Assembly: GCA_041675905.1 (NCBI GenBank)
Contig: JBAYSX010000011.1
Span: 17,844-81,843, forward strand
Origin: Sandaracinobacteroides sp041675905
GTDB lineage: Bacteria; Pseudomonadota; Alphaproteobacteria; Sphingomonadales; Sphingomonadaceae
Direction: 5' to 3'
Length of the DNA stretch: 64,000 nt
The translations under genes and the position numbers were made by a program. How positions within the stretch are numbered: position 1 is the stretch's first letter; each line of letters opens with the position of its first letter. The notes beneath the pieces are model-generated. The model made no database searches. It was not told where the DNA came from and saw only the letters and a program-made list of their open reading frames with translations. Positions 61,746 through 64,000 of the stretch are shown here, in pieces.

Positions 61746-62597
61746 ATGGTCAATTACGTTAGTGCCGATTCAGATCGGATGGGAAATCTTTCTAGACGTA
61801 TTTTAGTTTCATCGGGTCGGTTCGATCCGGGCGAACTGGTCAGCCATCGGATTCTGCGTGCCGAGGGTCCATGGCCGGAGGCGCTTTACAGCCATCAGCC
61901 GGACGTGCTGGTTCTGGATACCAACACGATAGACGCCGGCCTCACATCGGCCCTTGCCCAGCCGATCTTTGACAAATTGCCAATCATTCTCGTCGCCGGC
62001 GATGCGGAGAACGACATGGACGCGGCCGGGGCGTTGCTCGGGTTCGGTATTGCCGCATTTCTGCCCGCAGACCCGCCGTCAGGTGCGCTGGTGACGGAAA
62101 TTGCGCGGATGACCCCCGGCACGGGCGAAGTGCACGAGCAGGGCGCATATTTCGACCCCCAGGGGCCTGCCGTGGACGAAATCTGGCGCAACGTCGATCG
62201 CATAAAGGCGGCCCTGGCCGAACTGACTGCGGGAAGCCGGGAGCCGCAGGCGCGCCTTGTCGATGCTCCCCGCATCCGCAATCATATCAAGGCGCGCCGC
62301 TTGCGGGAAAAATTTTTCCCCGCGGATCTCTTTGCCGACCCGGCATGGGACATGCTCCTCGATCTCGCGGCGGCACGGCTGGAAGGGCGGCAGGTTGCCG
62401 TGTCCAGCCTGTGCATCGCCGCGACGGTGCCGACGACCACGGGGCTGCGCTGGATCAAGCAGATGGTGGATCGAGGGCTGTTCGTCCGCCATTCCGATCC
62501 CCAGGACGCCCGGCGTGCTTTTATAACGCTGTCGGACGAAGCCGCGAACGCCATGGCCGCGTGCCTGAACGCGATGCTCAACCTGCCCGGACAATAA
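61746..62597 (+). CDS. MarR-type winged-helix regulator with receiver-like N-terminal domain
   Basis: A 283-residue regulator. Residues 17-110 resemble a response-regulator receiver: hydrophobic strands ILVSSG and VLVLDTNTID with a candidate phospho-acceptor Asp, then LPIILVAGDAEN. The middle is a helical linker. The C-terminal part (from about 195) holds a winged helix, with PAWDMLLDLAAARLEG, AVSSLCIAATVPTTTGLRWI and RRAFITLSDEAA. Family members are frequent in sphingomonads. The ATG at 61746 lies close to the divergent sigma-54 activator. Cognate kinase and targets are unknown. Confidence 0.72.
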   Translation: MVNYVSADSDRMGNLSRRILVSSGRFDPGELVSHRILRAEGPWPEALYSHQPDVLVLDTNTIDAGLTSALAQPIFDKLPIILVAGDAENDMDAAGALLGFGIAAFLPADPPSGALVTEIARMTPGTGEVHEQGAYFDPQGPAVDEIWRNVDRIKAALAELTAGSREPQARLVDAPRIRNHIKARRLREKFFPADLFADPAWDMLLDLAAARLEGRQVAVSSLCIAATVPTTTGLRWIKQMVDRGLFVRHSDPQDARRAFITLSDEAANAMAACLNAMLNLPGQ

Positions 62598-62663
62598 CGC
62601 CGGGGGCTTGCATCAGGCGTCCATCACGTCCACCTTTGTCCTTAAGGAAGAGGGACGCTGTGG

Positions 62664-64000
62664 ATGACAAAACGGCATCTGGCGATTGTCGGCTCCGGGC
62701 CGGCAGGATTTTATACGGCGGAAGCGGCGCTGCAGCAATTTGGCGACGAGGTGGCGATCACGTTGCTGGATCGGCTTCCCACGCCATTTGGTCTGATCCG
62801 TACCGGCGTCGCGCCCGATCACCAGGCGGTGAAGGCTGTGACGGCGCGCTATGCCGGCATTGTGCGCGATCCGCGTGTGCATTTCGCTGGTAATGTCTTG
62901 ACCGGGCAAGATATTTCTATCGCTGAGCTGCAATCCCTGTACGATGATGTGGTGCTGGCCACCGGCGCGCCGGTGGATCGCGAACTGGATGTGCCGGGCA
63001 AGGATTTGCCGGGCGTGACCGGATCGACTGCCTTTGTCGGCTGGTATAACGGTCATCCCGATTATGCGCACAAGGCTCCGCTGCTGGCAGGTGGATCGGC
63101 GGTCATCGTCGGCCACGGGAATGTCGCACTGGATTGCGCCAGGGTGCTATCGCGCCGGCCGGAACGTCTGGCCGGATCGGACATCACGCGCGAAGCGCTG
63201 GAGGCGCTGGCCGCCGCCCGCTTTGCCGATATTCACATTGTTGGTCGTCGGGGGCCGGTTGAAACGAAATTCAGCCCGCGTCAGGTGGAAGAACTGGCAT
63301 CGCTGCGCGATGTCCATTTTGTGGTAGATCCTGCGGATTTTCCACCGCCGGAAGATGTCAGGGCGTTATCCGCCAGCCAGCGCATGGCGATGGCAGCCCT
63401 GCGCCGCTTCGGTGGGGAGGCCGGATCGGGGAAGCGTCCGGTACAATTGCATTTCGACTTTTTCCGCCGGGTTCGCCGGATCCTGGGCGCGGATCGGGTG
63501 GAGGCAGTGGAACTTGTCCGTACCCGCGTCGGGCCGGATGGCGCGCCAAGTGATACCGGCGACATCGAAACGATCCCCGCGAGTCTCGTCATCACCGCTA
63601 TCGGCCATGTGGGGGAACCGGTGCCCGGAGTGCCGTGGGACCGGGATAGTGGCCGTTTCGTCAACGCTGACGGAAGTATCGCGCCAGGCCTTTGGTGCGT
63701 CGGCTGGGCGCGTCGGGGGGCATCCGGCACAATCGGCAGCAACCGGCCCGATGGGTTTCATATTATCGAGCGCATGGCCGGGATTTCCGCCCCTGGCACA
63801 ATCGAGCGTGCTGGCTACACAGGGCTTGTCGATATGCTGGCCGCGCGCGGCATCGTACCCTCCGGCTTCAGCGACTGGCAGGTGATCGATGCCGCCGAAA
63901 TCGCCGCCGCCCGAAAAGGCGCGCCGCGCGAGAAGGTTACCGACCCGGACGAACTTCGCAAATTGATTGGCGCTGATGTGGAAAGCGCGAGCGATCCGGA
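62664..64000 (+). CDS. ferredoxin/adrenodoxin-NADP reductase family (FprA-like), 3' truncated by window
   Basis: The frame runs open from ATG 62664 to the window edge (445 codons), so the last few residues are missing. The FAD motif is VGSGPAGFYTAEA near residue 9. The NADP motif is VIVGHGNVALDCARVL, and RLPTPFGLIRTGVAPDH is the adrenodoxin-reductase signature. WARRGASGTIGSNRPD near the C-terminus also fits. Such enzymes pass electrons from NADPH to ferredoxin for P450s or biosynthetic oxygenases. A strong AAGGAAGAGGGA site precedes the ATG. It is downstream of the MarR-type gene, 66 bases apart. Confidence 0.92.
   Translation, partial: MTKRHLAIVGSGPAGFYTAEAALQQFGDEVAITLLDRLPTPFGLIRTGVAPDHQAVKAVTARYAGIVRDPRVHFAGNVLTGQDISIAELQSLYDDVVLATGAPVDRELDVPGKDLPGVTGSTAFVGWYNGHPDYAHKAPLLAGGSAVIVGHGNVALDCARVLSRRPERLAGSDITREALEALAAARFADIHIVGRRGPVETKFSPRQVEELASLRDVHFVVDPADFPPPEDVRALSASQRMAMAALRRFGGEAGSGKRPVQLHFDFFRRVRRILGADRVEAVELVRTRVGPDGAPSDTGDIETIPASLVITAIGHVGEPVPGVPWDRDSGRFVNADGSIAPGLWCVGWARRGASGTIGSNRPDGFHIIERMAGISAPGTIERAGYTGLVDMLAARGIVPSGFSDWQVIDAAEIAAARKGAPREKVTDPDELRKLIGADVESASDP

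Noticed and set aside
1..64000. CRISPR arrays, rRNA genes, insertion sequences and riboswitches
   Set aside because: No regularly spaced repeats, rRNA-like stretches, transposase genes or recognisable aptamer folds were seen on either strand; this was checked by eye only.

Overview
The window is GC-rich chromosomal DNA from an alphaproteobacterium, most likely a member of the Sphingomonadales. The evidence is the PEPxxWA-type C-terminal sorting signal, a PhaR-type polyhydroxyalkanoate (PHA) regulator, two long TonB-dependent receptors in catabolic clusters, a lone FAAL-type ligase next to ubiA, and dense operons with ATGA-type overlaps. This is a judgement from gene content; no database search was possible.

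Layout. Positions 1-8304 carry core metabolism: an FAD-linked oxidase, phaR, a PhaC-like synthase and a thiolase, then a membrane protein, a GNAT acetyltransferase, a DUF1285 protein, a Nudix hydrolase and the CCA-adding enzyme. An AT-rich gap (8305-8708) with a sigma-54 promoter precedes a secreted PEPxxWA-CTERM protein. From 22260 down to 9410 lies one continuous minus-strand flagellar operon: a sigma-54 activator, then fliE-F-G-H-I-J-K-L-M-N-O-P-Q-R and flhB. It has a consensus sigma-54 promoter at 22315-22330, with two FleQ-like palindromes 50-90 bp further upstream. Positions 22422-26747 hold a TetR regulator divergent from a TonB receptor and an MFS transporter. A LysR regulator and malate synthase G follow, then a universal stress protein and a PepSY / response regulator / histidine kinase operon. 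Positions 33481-37241 hold a four-gene surface-polymer cluster (nucleotidyltransferase, HAD phosphatase, glycerophosphotransferase-like protein, GT4 glycosyltransferase), convergent with recX. Next come FAAL, ubiA, a TldD/PmbA protein, a lipoprotein and tRNA-Arg(ACG).

Downstream of the tRNA, 42.9-60.4 kb looks like an accessory catabolic region. It holds a TetR regulator, three SnoaL-like small proteins, a 3-ketosteroid-dehydrogenase-like flavoprotein, dodecin and an endonuclease/exonuclease/phosphatase family protein. It also has a PQQ-dependent dehydrogenase fused to cytochrome c, a second TonB receptor, an AT-rich luxR-type gene, an Old-Yellow-Enzyme-type reductase, two SDRs, an MDR reductase and a VOC protein. 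Together they suggest uptake and stepwise oxidation/reduction of a cyclic hydrophobic compound (steroid, terpenoid or lignin-like); the substrate is not identifiable. The window ends with a second receiver-less sigma-54 activator, a MarR-type protein with a receiver-like N-terminus, and a ferredoxin-NADP reductase cut by the window edge.

Most notable: the sigma-54/FleQ-box flagellar control region, the sigma-54 promoter of the PEP-CTERM gene, a 22-codon small ORF coupled to a SnoaL gene, a FliM without its CheY-binding N-terminus, and redox enzymes lacking expected cysteines.
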